A DNA stretch of 32,871 nucleotides, from positions 1 to 32,871 of the forward strand of contig CAMOHY010000002.1 in assembly GCA_946615495.1 (NCBI GenBank), given 5' to 3'. Below the pieces are notes generated by a model. The model did no database searches. It was not told where the DNA came from and worked only from the letters and a program-made list of their open reading frames with translations. Position 1 is the stretch's first letter; each line of letters begins with the position of its first letter. This stretch comes from an uncultured Clostridia bacterium (GTDB taxonomy: Bacteria; Bacillota; Clostridia; Christensenellales; Aristaeellaceae). Of the stretch, positions 14,586 to 22,337 are shown one piece after another. The position numbers and the translations under genes were made by a program.

Positions 14586-15065
14586 TTACAGCAAATGATA
14601 ATACGGGCATATGTTTTCGTAATGCCCGTCCTTCATGCGGAAGCCGCCGGGAATGGTGCCCAGCTGGCGGAAGCCCAGCCGTTCGTACAGGTGCCGGGCG
14701 TGAACGTTGCTTTCCACCACGGCGTTGAACTGCAGGATAGCAAAGCCCAATTCCCGGCCTTTTTTCAGGCAGTCCTTCACCAGCATTTCCCCGATATGCC
14801 TGCCCCGGCGGGCGGAGGCCACGGCGTAGCTGGCGTTGCAGATATGGCCGCAGCGGCCCACGTTGTTGGGATGAAGAATATACAGGCCGCAAACAGCGCC
14901 TTCCTCCTCCGCGACGCCGGTATAGCTTTGGGCGGCGAAAAAGTCCGCGCCGGTTTCACGCGTCAAAAATTCTTCCTGAGGGAAGGCCACGCCCTCTTCC
15001 ACCACTTCGTTCCAAATGGCGGTCATGGCGTCCAAATCCGCCTCCCGATACTTTCTTACGATCAC
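14586..15065 (-). CDS. GNAT-family N-acetyltransferase
   Basis: The 159-residue protein begins with READLDAMTAIWNEVV, a common GNAT start. The acetyl-CoA motif follows (SYAVASARRGRHIGEMLVKD), and the closing segment AVVESNVHARHLYERLGFRQ is typical. The amine acceptor is unknown. It uses a GTG start whose GTGA overlaps the stop of the upstream SGNH gene by four bases, so the two are translationally coupled and may act on related molecules. Confidence 0.88.
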   Translation of the reverse strand: MIVRKYREADLDAMTAIWNEVVEEGVAFPQEEFLTRETGADFFAAQSYTGVAEEEGAVCGLYILHPNNVGRCGHICNASYAVASARRGRHIGEMLVKDCLKKGRELGFAILQFNAVVESNVHARHLYERLGFRQLGTIPGGFRMKDGHYENICPYYHLL

Positions 15066-15712
15066 GCCGTCCCCTCCTCTCCTTCCTGTAAATACTGCCT
15101 GATGAGCGGATAGATGGCGCGATAGCCTTCTTCCTTGATGTGCATCCCTTCGATGGTGTATTCCGCCTTCAATCTGCCCTGTTCATCCTTGAGCGGCGCG
15201 TTCACATCAATGAACCGCGCGCCCTTTTCCGCCGCCAGCTTTTCCACCGCCCCGTTGGCGCGGTTGATTTTTTCGTTGGTGCGTATTTTCAGGCAGGGCT
15301 TCATTTCCTCCGCCGCCGCCTCATAATTGATGGGATAATAGGCCATCAAATAAATGCGGCAACGGGGATTTTTTTCCTTCACCCGGTCCAGTATCTGCCC
15401 GTAAAGCGCCATGATATCCTCAATCGGGGTCTGGGCGCTGCTCAGGTCGTTGGTGCCGATATTGATAAACAGCCGGGAGGGGGCCAGGGCCAGAATGCAG
15501 GTTTCAATATTGTCCATCAGCTCCTGGGTGATAAAGCCGCCCACGCCGCGATTGTACACGGTGACGCCCAAGCCGTCCTCCGCCACAAATTTTTCGATGG
15601 GGAACATTTCCATCAGCGACGACCCCGCAAACACTGTTTGGCCCGGCTGGCAAGCCTTGTTCATTTCCGCGTACCGCTTGATTTTCTCTTCTTTCGTCAT
15701 GCACACGTTCAC
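15062..15712 (-). CDS. SGNH/GDSL-family hydrolase (acyl esterase type)
   Basis: The ~216-residue protein has the four SGNH blocks: VFAGSSLMEMF (block I, Ser nucleophile), VYNRGVGGF (block II Gly), FINIGTNDLS (block III Asn) and EGMHIKEEGY (block V His). The usual Asp of block V (DGxH) is a Glu here. Such enzymes remove acyl groups from lipids, glycans or other esters. No signal peptide is seen, so it acts inside the cell. Three start codons are possible (GTG 15712, GTG 15706, ATG 15700); the GGGG site suits either GTG best. It overlaps the GNAT gene. Confidence 0.85.
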   Translation of the reverse strand: MNVCMTKEEKIKRYAEMNKACQPGQTVFAGSSLMEMFPIEKFVAEDGLGVTVYNRGVGGFITQELMDNIETCILALAPSRLFINIGTNDLSSAQTPIEDIMALYGQILDRVKEKNPRCRIYLMAYYPINYEAAAEEMKPCLKIRTNEKINRANGAVEKLAAEKGARFIDVNAPLKDEQGRLKAEYTIEGMHIKEEGYRAIYPLIRQYLQEGEEGTA

Positions 15713-15737
15713 TTTTCCCCTTTTCTTCCGCGGTTAA

Positions 15738-15773
15738 GCCGGCGGCGCGTCCACCCAGGGGCACGCCGCCGGC
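15738..15773. other. Perfect 10-bp GC hairpin between the cupin and SGNH genes
   Basis: GCCGGCGGCG and CGCCGCCGGC enclose a 16-base loop. The only T-run (T4) lies on the plus side, so it is a weak terminator at best for the minus-strand genes and may be a processing or stability element. Confidence 0.5.
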
Positions 15774-15782
15774 GGCTTTTCG

Positions 15783-16115
15783 TTACTGTATGAAATCCTT
15801 GCGCATGGGGGTAAAGGTATCCAGAAGGACGCCCGCCTCCAGGCAAACCGTGCCGTGGGGCAAATCAGGCGGCACCACAATGGAGTCCCCCGGCCCCAAT
15901 TCCACCGGCTCTCCCTCCACCGTGTACTGGAATTTGCCGGAAAGCACATAGGTGCACTGGGTGTGGGGATGGGTGTGCACAGCGCCCACCGCGCCCTTTT
16001 CAAACACTACCTCCACCGTCATCAAATCCTCGCTGTAGGCCAGCACCCGGCGCTGCACGCCGCCGCCCAGGTCCTTCAAGGGCTTTTCCGCCCGGATCGC
16101 TACGTGACCCTTCAT
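15783..16115 (-). CDS. Cupin protein, KdgF-like (unsaturated uronate linearisation)
   Basis: The 110-residue single cupin has the metal ligands HTHPHTQ (H47, H49, Q53) and H87 in PPDLPHGT. The end, LLDTFTPMRKDFI, gives D99, F101 and R105; this spacing fits the Asp/Phe/Arg set I recall for KdgF. KdgF converts 4,5-unsaturated uronates, made by polysaccharide lyases, into linear keto sugars. The ATG at 16115 is preferred over one nine bases earlier, which sits too close to the AGGAGG site. It follows a broken PfkB kinase remnant, suggesting a once longer uronate pathway. A general cupin of other function remains possible. Confidence 0.66.
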   Translation of the reverse strand: MKGHVAIRAEKPLKDLGGGVQRRVLAYSEDLMTVEVVFEKGAVGAVHTHPHTQCTYVLSGKFQYTVEGEPVELGPGDSIVVPPDLPHGTVCLEAGVLLDTFTPMRKDFIQ

Positions 16116-16140
16116 AGCTGTCATTCCTCCTGTTCTTCTT

Positions 16141-16299
16141 TTATACGCATAAAACCATATGAGCAGCAACACCGAAAATCTTTTCCACGCGGCGTCTTTC
16201 CCTTCGGGAGCCGCCGGCCACGCGCTTCTCCCGGCCTCCCAAGTCCGTATTGATGTCCAAGGAAAGCTGACCGACGATCATGATATCCACATTTTTCAT
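16141..16299 (-). pseudogene. Truncated PfkB-family sugar kinase (N-terminal remnant)
   Basis: A GGAGG site and ATG open a 52-residue reading frame starting MKNVDIMIVGQLSLDINTDL, then GGREKRVAGGS. This is the standard N-terminus of PfkB/ribokinase-type kinases, where the GGS motif should be followed by a long Ala/Gly-rich helix. Instead the frame runs into RRERRRVEKIFG and stops at 16141. About 250 residues, including the ATP site and catalytic Asp, are missing. It lies between the OPA transporter and the KdgF-like cupin, so a kinase of that pathway (for example for 2-keto-3-deoxygluconate) has probably been deleted here. Confidence 0.72.
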
Positions 16300-16330
16300 A
16301 CCGTTTTCCTCCTGTTTAAGGAAGCATTAT

Positions 16331-17545
16331 TCAACGGGCTTCATTGTTCTTTGCCACGCGCTGGGCCCAAATCAGCACCAGAGTGCCGGCCAAACTTAAA
16401 ACGGCCCAGGAAACGAACACCGCCGCCCAGCCGAACTGGTCCGACAGGAACCCGGCGAAGGCGCCGGAAAAGGAGCTGCCCACGTAGATCATGGCATCCA
16501 ACAGGCCCGCCGCCAAGGCTACCCGGTTGAGGGAGCTGTACTGCATGGGCATGATGGTGGTAAGCAGCGGGTTCAGGCCGTAGGTCATGGCGGAGATGCC
16601 CACCAGCACGATCACGAAGGGCCACAGGCTGCCAAGCGTCGCGGGCAGCGCCGCGCACAGCACGGTGCAAACGGCATACAGGATAATAGAGGAAAGATAG
16701 GAATTGTTTCCGCTGCGCTTATAGGCAGCTTGGCCCAGGCGGATGCCCAGGAAGTTGACGGCGGGGATAATGAGGATGATGCCCACGGCGCTGCTCAGAT
16801 CAATGCCCTGGGTGTCCATCAGCAGCTTGGCGGCCCAATTGGTGATGCCGTCCCGCACGTAGCCGTTGGCAATACAGGTAATCAGCAGCAGGATCAAATT
16901 GGTGCGAAGCAGCAGATGGCTGATCGGGGCCTGCCTCTCGGAAGCTGCTCCTTCCATGGGCTGCGCATCATAATCCACCGGCATCCGCTTCATAAAAAGG
17001 ATGCAAGGAACGGCAATTCCCGCCGTGACCAAGCCGGACACCAGGAACGCGATCCGCCAGGAAAGCAGGCTGGTGAGCAGCCCCGACAGCGCCCAGGCGA
17101 TCAAGTAGCCAAAGATCAGGGTCAGGGACATAAAGAAGGCGGCGTGATCCCGCACCTTGTCCCTGAAATGCACAGCCAGAATGCGCACGATGGGGGTCCA
17201 GATCAGGGACTGCAAAAGCCCGTTCACGAACCACAGCGCCACCAGCAGCGGGAAATAGGGGCAGAAGGAGAACAGCACGTTCACCAGGGCGGACCCCAGC
17301 AGGCCAATGAGCATGAGCCGGGGCCCCGGCTGACGGTCCGCCAGCAGCCCGGACAATACCTGGCCCGCCGCATAGGGAATGGCAAAGAAGGTGGGCAGCA
17401 GGCCCACCTGGGCGGTGCTGACGGAAAAGGTTTTGGCGATGGCGTCCAGGGAGGGCGACAGATTGCAGCGGGAAATATACGCCGCCGTATACGCGAGGAA
17501 GCAGGCAATCAGCAGGGACAATTCGGTTTTGGTGTAGCGTTTCAT
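16331..17545 (-). CDS. MFS transporter of the organophosphate:phosphate antiporter (OPA) type
   Basis: The 404-residue protein has about 12 hydrophobic spans with the central loop near residues 190-215. The start LLIACFLAYTAAYISRCNLS and the second-half motif RDGITNWAAKLL mirror the GlpT/UhpT family (an Arg in span 1 and Arg-x-Gly before a Trp). Members exchange glycerol-3-phosphate or hexose phosphates for phosphate at the membrane. It lies directly after a phosphodiesterase (36-base gap), which follows a GDPD, so glycerophosphate or another organophosphate is a likely cargo. A related uronate or other acid transporter is the alternative. Confidence 0.78.
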   Translation of the reverse strand: MKRYTKTELSLLIACFLAYTAAYISRCNLSPSLDAIAKTFSVSTAQVGLLPTFFAIPYAAGQVLSGLLADRQPGPRLMLIGLLGSALVNVLFSFCPYFPLLVALWFVNGLLQSLIWTPIVRILAVHFRDKVRDHAAFFMSLTLIFGYLIAWALSGLLTSLLSWRIAFLVSGLVTAGIAVPCILFMKRMPVDYDAQPMEGAASERQAPISHLLLRTNLILLLITCIANGYVRDGITNWAAKLLMDTQGIDLSSAVGIILIIPAVNFLGIRLGQAAYKRSGNNSYLSSIILYAVCTVLCAALPATLGSLWPFVIVLVGISAMTYGLNPLLTTIMPMQYSSLNRVALAAGLLDAMIYVGSSFSGAFAGFLSDQFGWAAVFVSWAVLSLAGTLVLIWAQRVAKNNEAR

Positions 17546-17581
17546 AGCGTTTGAATCCTTTTTTATTGGTAAAGGGAGGCT

Positions 17582-19117
17582 TTACTCCATATAATACACC
17601 TTCAGCTTTGCCATATCTTCGTCGCTGAGCGCCCTGCGGTACAGGCACACATCGTCCAGAACGCCGGGAAGCTGCTGGCCGGGGCCCTGCGCGTCGTCCC
17701 GGCCCAGGAAAAGCCGGGGAGTTTGCCCGTTCAAAAACAGCTGTTTTCCAGGAAGCTGCTGGCGGAGGAACGGCTCAAAATTCATGGAGAATCCTGTGGC
17801 GCCGGTTTCCGCATCATAGGATATTGCCAGGAACATCCACACCCCTTCCCGCTGGGGCGGCAGGCCGATTTCCATGTTTTTGGTTTTTTCCGCGTCCAGG
17901 GTTCTTACCGTCAGCACCAAGTGGTCTTCTCCCGTCGCTACCACATAGAGCCAGGACGCCGGATTTTCCGGGCAATGGACCCCCATAATGGGCATCCTGC
18001 CTTCCACCGCGTTCAGCTTGACCCATGCGGTAAGGGAAAAGCTTTCGCTTGCCGCCGGACAGGGCATGGACAGCGATCCATCGTCAAAGCGCATCCCGTG
18101 GCCCCGCACGCCGTCCACCAGGTACAATTTGCCCTGCTGTTCCGCGCCCTCCGGCAAAGCATCGATGCACTCAAAGGGCAGATAGAGCGCGGGCTCCAGC
18201 CCCGAAAGCTGCTGCAAAAAGCGTCCCGTTTCCGGCTTGGGCTGGGGCTCCTTGCGTTCCAAGGGAAGTCCCTGTGGCCGGGGCAGATTTTCCGGCACGT
18301 CGGCAAACAAGCCCCCAGGCACCCGGCTGTTCCAGGTATCGGGAATTTCCAGGCCCAGAGCATGCAGGATGGCCGGGGCGGTGTCCCGCACCAGCATATC
18401 ATGCAGCTCCACGTGCTGCGCGCCGCCGCCCGCGGCATAAAAGCACACATATTTTTCCGCGTCGCTGTCCCCGCCGTGGCTGCCCCGTCCATTGGCATCC
18501 GGCGGGGTGCCGCCGTGATCGGCTTCCACAATCATCATCGTGTCGTCCAGCCAGCCCCGTTTTTCTATGGCGGATACGATTTTGCCGATGTACTCGTCGT
18601 TTTTACTAATCATTGCCAGGTGTTCGGGCGTGCCGTAGCCGTGGGCGTGGCCCTCGTGATCCACGCTGTCAAAATGAAAATACATCAAAGTGAAATCATG
18701 ATGGTTGATATATTCGATGGCGGGCTCCACCAAGTCACAGTCCTTGGCGTGATATTTATAAACACCCAAGCCATCCTCGATGATGCCGAAGTTCACGTTG
18801 TTCCAGTCGCAAAAGGAGGCCAATTCCGCTTTGGGCCGATGCTCCCGGACCACCCGGAACACGGAGGGATAGGGCGAATCCACCGGATAGGGCTTTTTGC
18901 CCGTTGCCCAGTTGGTCAGCCCGTGGCGGCGGCAGTCCACGCCGTGCAGCATGCTGCCCCAGCACTCGGCGCTGATGGTGGGCATTTCCGTCAGGGTCCG
19001 GCGGCTGACGGCTCCCTTTTTGAAAATGCGGTCTATGTTGGGGGTAGGCGTCTGTTCAAAGAATGTGCCCGCCCCATCCACGCCAAACAATACAACCCGT
19101 TTCGCCCAAGCTTTCAT
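17582..19117 (-). CDS. Alkaline-phosphatase superfamily phosphodiesterase fused to a LamG-like domain
   Basis: Residues 1-265 carry the metal site of type I phosphodiesterase/nucleotide pyrophosphatases: VVLFGVDGAG (D14), the nucleophile region TEMPTISAECWG (T47 or S49), FHFDSVDHEGHAHG (D150, D153, H154), VEADHGG (D200, H201) and GSHGG (H214). Residues ~308-505 form a LamG/concanavalin-like sandwich (HGMRFDDGSLSM, SFSLTAWVKL, GVLDDVCLYRRALSDEDM). It would hydrolyse phosphodiesters or phosphomonoesters with two metal ions. There is no signal peptide, although LamG domains are normally outside cells. The ATG at 19117 follows AGGAGA. It lies between the GDPD and OPA transporter genes, in one apparent operon. 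Confidence 0.85.
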   Translation of the reverse strand: MKAWAKRVVLFGVDGAGTFFEQTPTPNIDRIFKKGAVSRRTLTEMPTISAECWGSMLHGVDCRRHGLTNWATGKKPYPVDSPYPSVFRVVREHRPKAELASFCDWNNVNFGIIEDGLGVYKYHAKDCDLVEPAIEYINHHDFTLMYFHFDSVDHEGHAHGYGTPEHLAMISKNDEYIGKIVSAIEKRGWLDDTMMIVEADHGGTPPDANGRGSHGGDSDAEKYVCFYAAGGGAQHVELHDMLVRDTAPAILHALGLEIPDTWNSRVPGGLFADVPENLPRPQGLPLERKEPQPKPETGRFLQQLSGLEPALYLPFECIDALPEGAEQQGKLYLVDGVRGHGMRFDDGSLSMPCPAASESFSLTAWVKLNAVEGRMPIMGVHCPENPASWLYVVATGEDHLVLTVRTLDAEKTKNMEIGLPPQREGVWMFLAISYDAETGATGFSMNFEPFLRQQLPGKQLFLNGQTPRLFLGRDDAQGPGQQLPGVLDDVCLYRRALSDEDMAKLKVYYME

Positions 19118-19153
19118 CGCTTCATATCTCCTGTCTTTCCATATTGAAACATT

Positions 19154-19858
19154 TCATTCCCGGCCCATTGCCTTTCGGATTCCAAGCGCCAGGGACGCGC
19201 TGCGGGTGGTGATATTCAAAAGGTCCTTTGCCATGAATTCCTTGAGCGGCGCTTCCTCGTTGAGCGTCCACAGGGACAGGGCCGCCTTCCGCTCGCGCAT
19301 TTTTTCAATCAATTCATCCGGCATATATTTATACGGGGCGTTCAGCGCTTCCGCTCCCAGCCCGCGAAGGCGGGCTGAGACCGCGTCCGCGTTTGCCAGC
19401 AAAAAGGCGGTTTGGCTCCATCGATCCGGCGGCTCTTTTTTCGACAAATCCCGCACCAATTCCTCCGAATTCAGAAAAATACGGCTGCGGCGGGCAATTT
19501 CCGGTTTTTCCGCCAGCAAAGCCGTATCCACCGAGCCGGAAAAAATCAGCTGGTCCGGCCCAATACCGCATTTTTCCGCCAGCTTCAGCGTGGGCAGCAG
19601 GGCCCCGTATTCCTTCAAATCGCAGTTGACGGCAATGCCGCTCTTTTGAATCAGCCCAAACGCGTCCTCCACCGGCGTCAAGCCGGAAAAAAGCGCCGGC
19701 AGATCGTGGGTAAGCCACAATCTGCCCTGCGCGTCCATACGAATATCGATTTCCACGCAGTCCGCCCCCAGGGCAACGCCCGTTTCGATGGACGCGATGG
19801 AGTTATCCGGCGTACCTTCGCAGCCGGAGTGGGCGGTAATCATGATCTTTCGGCTCAT
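19154..19858 (-). CDS. Glycerophosphodiester phosphodiesterase (GDPD) family protein
   Basis: The 234-residue protein opens ITAHSGCEGTPDNSIAS, then GADCVEIDIRMDAQGRLWLTHD. These are the GDPD motifs with the metal-binding E-x-D and the catalytic His pair. The usual HRG is HSG here. Members split glycerophosphodiesters into glycerol-3-phosphate and an alcohol. No signal peptide is seen. The ATG at 19858 follows GGAGG by seven bases. An in-frame extension to 20173 exists only because the frame happens to stay open through a permease remnant; it is not part of this gene. The phosphodiesterase and OPA transporter lie downstream. Confidence 0.83.
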   Translation of the reverse strand: MSRKIMITAHSGCEGTPDNSIASIETGVALGADCVEIDIRMDAQGRLWLTHDLPALFSGLTPVEDAFGLIQKSGIAVNCDLKEYGALLPTLKLAEKCGIGPDQLIFSGSVDTALLAEKPEIARRSRIFLNSEELVRDLSKKEPPDRWSQTAFLLANADAVSARLRGLGAEALNAPYKYMPDELIEKMRERKAALSLWTLNEEAPLKEFMAKDLLNITTRSASLALGIRKAMGRE

Positions 19859-19896
19859 GCGCTTTCCTCCCCTATCGATCGTTTTTTGGAATCTTT

Positions 19897-20187
19897 TTAT
19901 CCCTTGACAGCGCCGGTCATGGCGCTTTCCTCCACCTCCGGGGGTCTTCTGCTCCACGAAGGTTTTAATCAGAATCACGTAATAAGAGGAAATCAGGGAG
20001 GGCAGGATATACACCAGGAAGTTATTCAGCAGCCCGTAGAACCGGAAAATCAGGTGCGTGGGAATCATGCCGCCCGCCACATAGCCGGTAATAATCAGCA
20101 TGCGGTACAGGAATTTCCGGCGGGGCATTTCCTCCTTGGAAAAAAGATGCCCCAGCAGCATGCAGCACAGCACCGTGCCCGTTACCC
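19897..20187 (-). pseudogene. Fragment of an LplC/YtcP-type sugar ABC permease with internal deletion
   Basis: Reading minus from about 20187, TGTVLCCMLLGHLFSKEEM and YVAGGMIPTHLIFRF, then LPSLISSYYVILIKTF, match the middle of a sugar permease (compare FSGGMVPMYLTVKQFGMMDT in the intact gene at 24490). The frame then breaks. In another frame the DNA reads AMTGAVKG and stops at 19897, the standard permease C-terminus. The EAA loop region between them and everything N-terminal are gone. It is therefore a decayed permease, not part of the GDPD gene. Confidence 0.78.
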
Positions 20188-20313
20188 GTTAGCGCGGCCC
20201 CACACCTGATCCTGCACGATCAGCATCCCTGACTTTTTGAGCTGCTTGCCCAATTCCTTGACGTCATAACACACCAGCCGGTTGTTGATATCCACATTTG
20301 TGCGGCGGTTAAA
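20182..20313 (-). pseudogene. Fragment of a conjugative VirB4/TraE-type ATPase
   Basis: Read on minus, the frame gives FNRRTNVDINNRLVCYDVKE and then LGKQLKKSGMLIVQDQVWGR, ending at a stop. This is a stretch found just before the Walker B region of VirB4/TraE ATPases from integrative conjugative elements of gut Clostridia, usually continuing VTANR. Only about 43 residues remain. It abuts the permease fragment with no spacer, so the scar joins two unrelated genes and marks past insertion or excision of a mobile element. Confidence 0.75.
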
Positions 20314-20444
20314 ATGTATCTTATGTGTGTGCTGGATAGACGGGACGTTTTACCATTTGAAGATGCAGCCTTTTTCATGCCGCTCCATTCCATCAGCGCT
20401 CATCGTTCAAATGCGCGGCAGGCGGGACGGTATTATTTTCAGGA
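20314..20444. other. Non-coding gap after the iclR stop
   Basis: I see no supported gene, promoter or terminator here. Together with the two remnants it makes up a 586-base stretch (19859-20444) without an intact gene. Confidence 0.5.
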
Positions 20445-21200
20445 TTAATTTAACTGATACTGCAGCGGCTGCAAAATATCCGCGATCAAACGCGCGTCGC
20501 GGATGATGGTTTCCGGGTCGAACCGGGGGGAGGGACCGGACACGCTGACCGCGGCGATGACCTGGCCGCTGGTGCTGAACACGGGCACCGCCACGCAGCG
20601 GATGCCGAATTCATGCTCCATGTTGTCCACGGCATAGCCGTTCTGGCGCACCTCCTCCATCTGCTGGCGCAGGGCGGCGGCGTCGGTGAGGGTGCAGCCG
20701 GTAAAGGCCCGCTTGGGCGCGGCCAGCACGGCCTCCATTTCTTCCGGCGGCAGGTGGGCCAGCATGGCTTTGCCCAGGCCCGTGCAGTACAAGGGGGCCC
20801 GCTCGCCCAAAATATTGCGGGTCTGCTGCTGCATGGAGGGGTAGGCAGCCTCGATATACAGCACCTCCCGCTCATCCAGGATGCCGAAATAGCACACCTC
20901 CTTGGTTTCGCGGGCGATGCGGGTGAGATAGGGCAGGAACATATCCCGCAGCCCATGGTGGCTGGACACGATGTAGGCCAGGTGCAGCACCTTGAGCCCC
21001 AGGGCGTACTTGCTGTTTTCCGGATTTTTGATGAGATACCCGCATCTTTGGAAGGTGCTCAGGATGTTGTACACCGTGCTTTTTTGAAGGCCCAGCATCC
21101 GGGATATTTCAGAAATGCCCAGTTCGGGCTTATCCACGGAAAAGCATTCCAGCACGGAAAGCGCCTTGGCCAGAGATTTTACTGTGCTGTTTTCCGTCAT
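20445..21200 (-). CDS. IclR-family transcriptional regulator
   Basis: The 251-residue protein has an N-terminal winged helix-turn-helix (SLAKALSVLECFSVDKPELG, ISEISRMLGLQKSTVYNILS, about residues 8-50), followed by the IclR effector domain with GERAPLYCTGLGKAMLAHLP and GIRCVAVPVFSTSGQVIAAV. Such regulators bind small acids or sugar breakdown products and repress or activate catabolic genes. The gene starts 36 bases after the DapA-family gene stops, in the same direction, so it is cotranscribed. Two 17-bp operator-like sites in the divergent promoter region at 22199-22354 are its most likely targets. Confidence 0.93.
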   Translation of the reverse strand: MTENSTVKSLAKALSVLECFSVDKPELGISEISRMLGLQKSTVYNILSTFQRCGYLIKNPENSKYALGLKVLHLAYIVSSHHGLRDMFLPYLTRIARETKEVCYFGILDEREVLYIEAAYPSMQQQTRNILGERAPLYCTGLGKAMLAHLPPEEMEAVLAAPKRAFTGCTLTDAAALRQQMEEVRQNGYAVDNMEHEFGIRCVAVPVFSTSGQVIAAVSVSGPSPRFDPETIIRDARLIADILQPLQYQLN

Positions 21201-21236
21201 GGGCTTTCCCTCCTCTGCCCGCGCGTTTGGCGGCCA

Positions 21237-22157
21237 TTATTTCAGCAGCGTTTCGCGCAGGAAATCCGCCGCCCGCTGCATCTGGCGCACCTCCTCCTGG
21301 AAGGTGGGCGTAAGCCCTTCGGCGGGCGACACGCGGGTGAACGGGCTGGTAAAGTTCTTTTCGATCTGCCACTGATGATACTTGGCGTTGGCGGGGTAAT
21401 ACTGCCGCTCAATCTGGGAAAACGCCGTCAAAAAGCCCTGGAGGGTTTCCGCCTTTTGGGAATCGGTATCCCAGCAGGCCGTAAGAGCGCGGTACAGGTC
21501 CATATGAAAATTCATCATCACGCCGGAAAAGCCCGCCGCCCCCGCCCGCAGGGAGGAAAGGAGGGTGGTGGTGTTGGCGTTGTACAGGCGGAAGGAGGTG
21601 CCGCGGAGCACGTCCAGCCGCTTTTGAATAAGCTCGATATCGCAGCAAGTGTCCTTCATGAAGGCGAAGCGCCCTGTTCCGGCGCACCATTCCAGCTCCT
21701 CCAAGGTTATAAGCCGCTTGAAGGGATAGGGGCATTCATAAAAGCCCAGGGGCATATCCTGGGGCGCCGCCTCCAGAATGCGCCGCACCATGGGCAGCAT
21801 GGAAGCCTGCTGCCGCCCGGCAGGCACCAGGCGGTTGGTAATCAGGATCAGGGCGTCCGGCCCGGCGGAGGCGATCTCCTTCAGCTCCGCAATCTGGTCC
21901 TCCGCGCCCCAGGCCGTATGGCCGGAAGCGATCACCGGCACATGGGCATGGCTTTTTACGAACCGCACCAGCTCCACCCGCTCCTTGAGGCTCAGGAAAA
22001 AAATTTCGCTGGATTGGCAGGCGGCAAAAAGCCCCTCCGCCCCGTTTTCCTCATACCAGGCGATCAGCCTTTCCAAAGAAGGATAATCGATTTCTCCCTC
22101 CTGGGTGAAGGGAGTAAGCATCACGGGCCAAAGCCCTTTTTCGCTGTGGGTGGACAT
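21237..22157 (-). CDS. DapA/NanA-superfamily aldolase or dehydratase
   Basis: The 306-residue protein has the family fold start GLWPVMLTPFTQEGEIDYPS, the Tyr in GFYECPYP (Y140) and the Schiff-base Lys in FAFMKDTCC (K168). The Y-K spacing of 28 equals that of DapA. The substrate loop reads ACQSSE instead of the usual G[ST]TGE, and the carboxylate-binding Arg five residues after the Tyr in DHDPS is absent. It is therefore unlikely to make dihydrodipicolinate. Candidates are cleavage of a sugar-derived 2-keto acid (sialic acid, 2-keto-3-deoxy acids) or its dehydration. The ATG at 22157 follows AAGGAG. It heads the minus arm of the IclR locus. Confidence 0.85.
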   Translation of the reverse strand: MSTHSEKGLWPVMLTPFTQEGEIDYPSLERLIAWYEENGAEGLFAACQSSEIFFLSLKERVELVRFVKSHAHVPVIASGHTAWGAEDQIAELKEIASAGPDALILITNRLVPAGRQQASMLPMVRRILEAAPQDMPLGFYECPYPFKRLITLEELEWCAGTGRFAFMKDTCCDIELIQKRLDVLRGTSFRLYNANTTTLLSSLRAGAAGFSGVMMNFHMDLYRALTACWDTDSQKAETLQGFLTAFSQIERQYYPANAKYHQWQIEKNFTSPFTRVSPAEGLTPTFQEEVRQMQRAADFLRETLLK

Positions 22158-22198
22158 GGAGCATATCTCCTTCCGGGATATCAAAATTTTTGAAAACC

Positions 22199-22215
22199 GT
22201 TCCGTAATACTGAAC
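22199..22215. promoter_or_regulatory. Candidate IclR operator, site 1
   Basis: GTTCCGTAATACTGAAC is a near-palindrome (GTTCnGTAnTACnGAAC; 14 of 17 positions symmetric). It sits at the predicted transcription start of the DapA-family gene (-10 at 22223-22228), where a bound repressor would block initiation. Confidence 0.6.
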
Positions 22216-22222
22216 ACATTTT

Positions 22223-22251
22223 ATAATATGCCATTCTTCATCGTCTGTCAA
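22223..22251 (-). promoter_or_regulatory. Promoter of the dapA-like / iclR unit
   Basis: On the minus strand TTGACA (22246-22251) and TATTAT (22223-22228) are 17 bases apart, close to consensus. The predicted start is near 22216, directly at operator site 1. Confidence 0.75.
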
Positions 22252-22291
22252 TAGGATTTCATTTATTTTTTTGCAAAATTTTTTGCCGGTA

Positions 22292-22321
22292 TTGACAAAT
22301 CTATCCCATCCATGATACAAT
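22292..22321 (+). promoter_or_regulatory. Promoter of the sialidase-like / ABC transporter unit
   Basis: TTGACA (22292-22297) and TACAAT (22316-22321) are 18 bases apart. The predicted start near 22328 lies just before operator site 2, leaving a leader of about 115 bases to the ATG at 22444. Confidence 0.75.
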
Positions 22322-22337
22322 AATTGCGATGAACGTC

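Noticed and set aside
20314..20506. A 74-codon plus-strand frame beginning at 20282
   Set aside because: It overlaps the VirB4 remnant and the iclR 3' end on the other strand, and shows no ribosome binding site or recognisable motif.
21237..22157. Dihydrodipicolinate synthase (dapA) for lysine synthesis
   Set aside because: The substrate-binding Arg after the Tyr and the G[ST]TGE loop are missing, and the context is carbohydrate catabolism.
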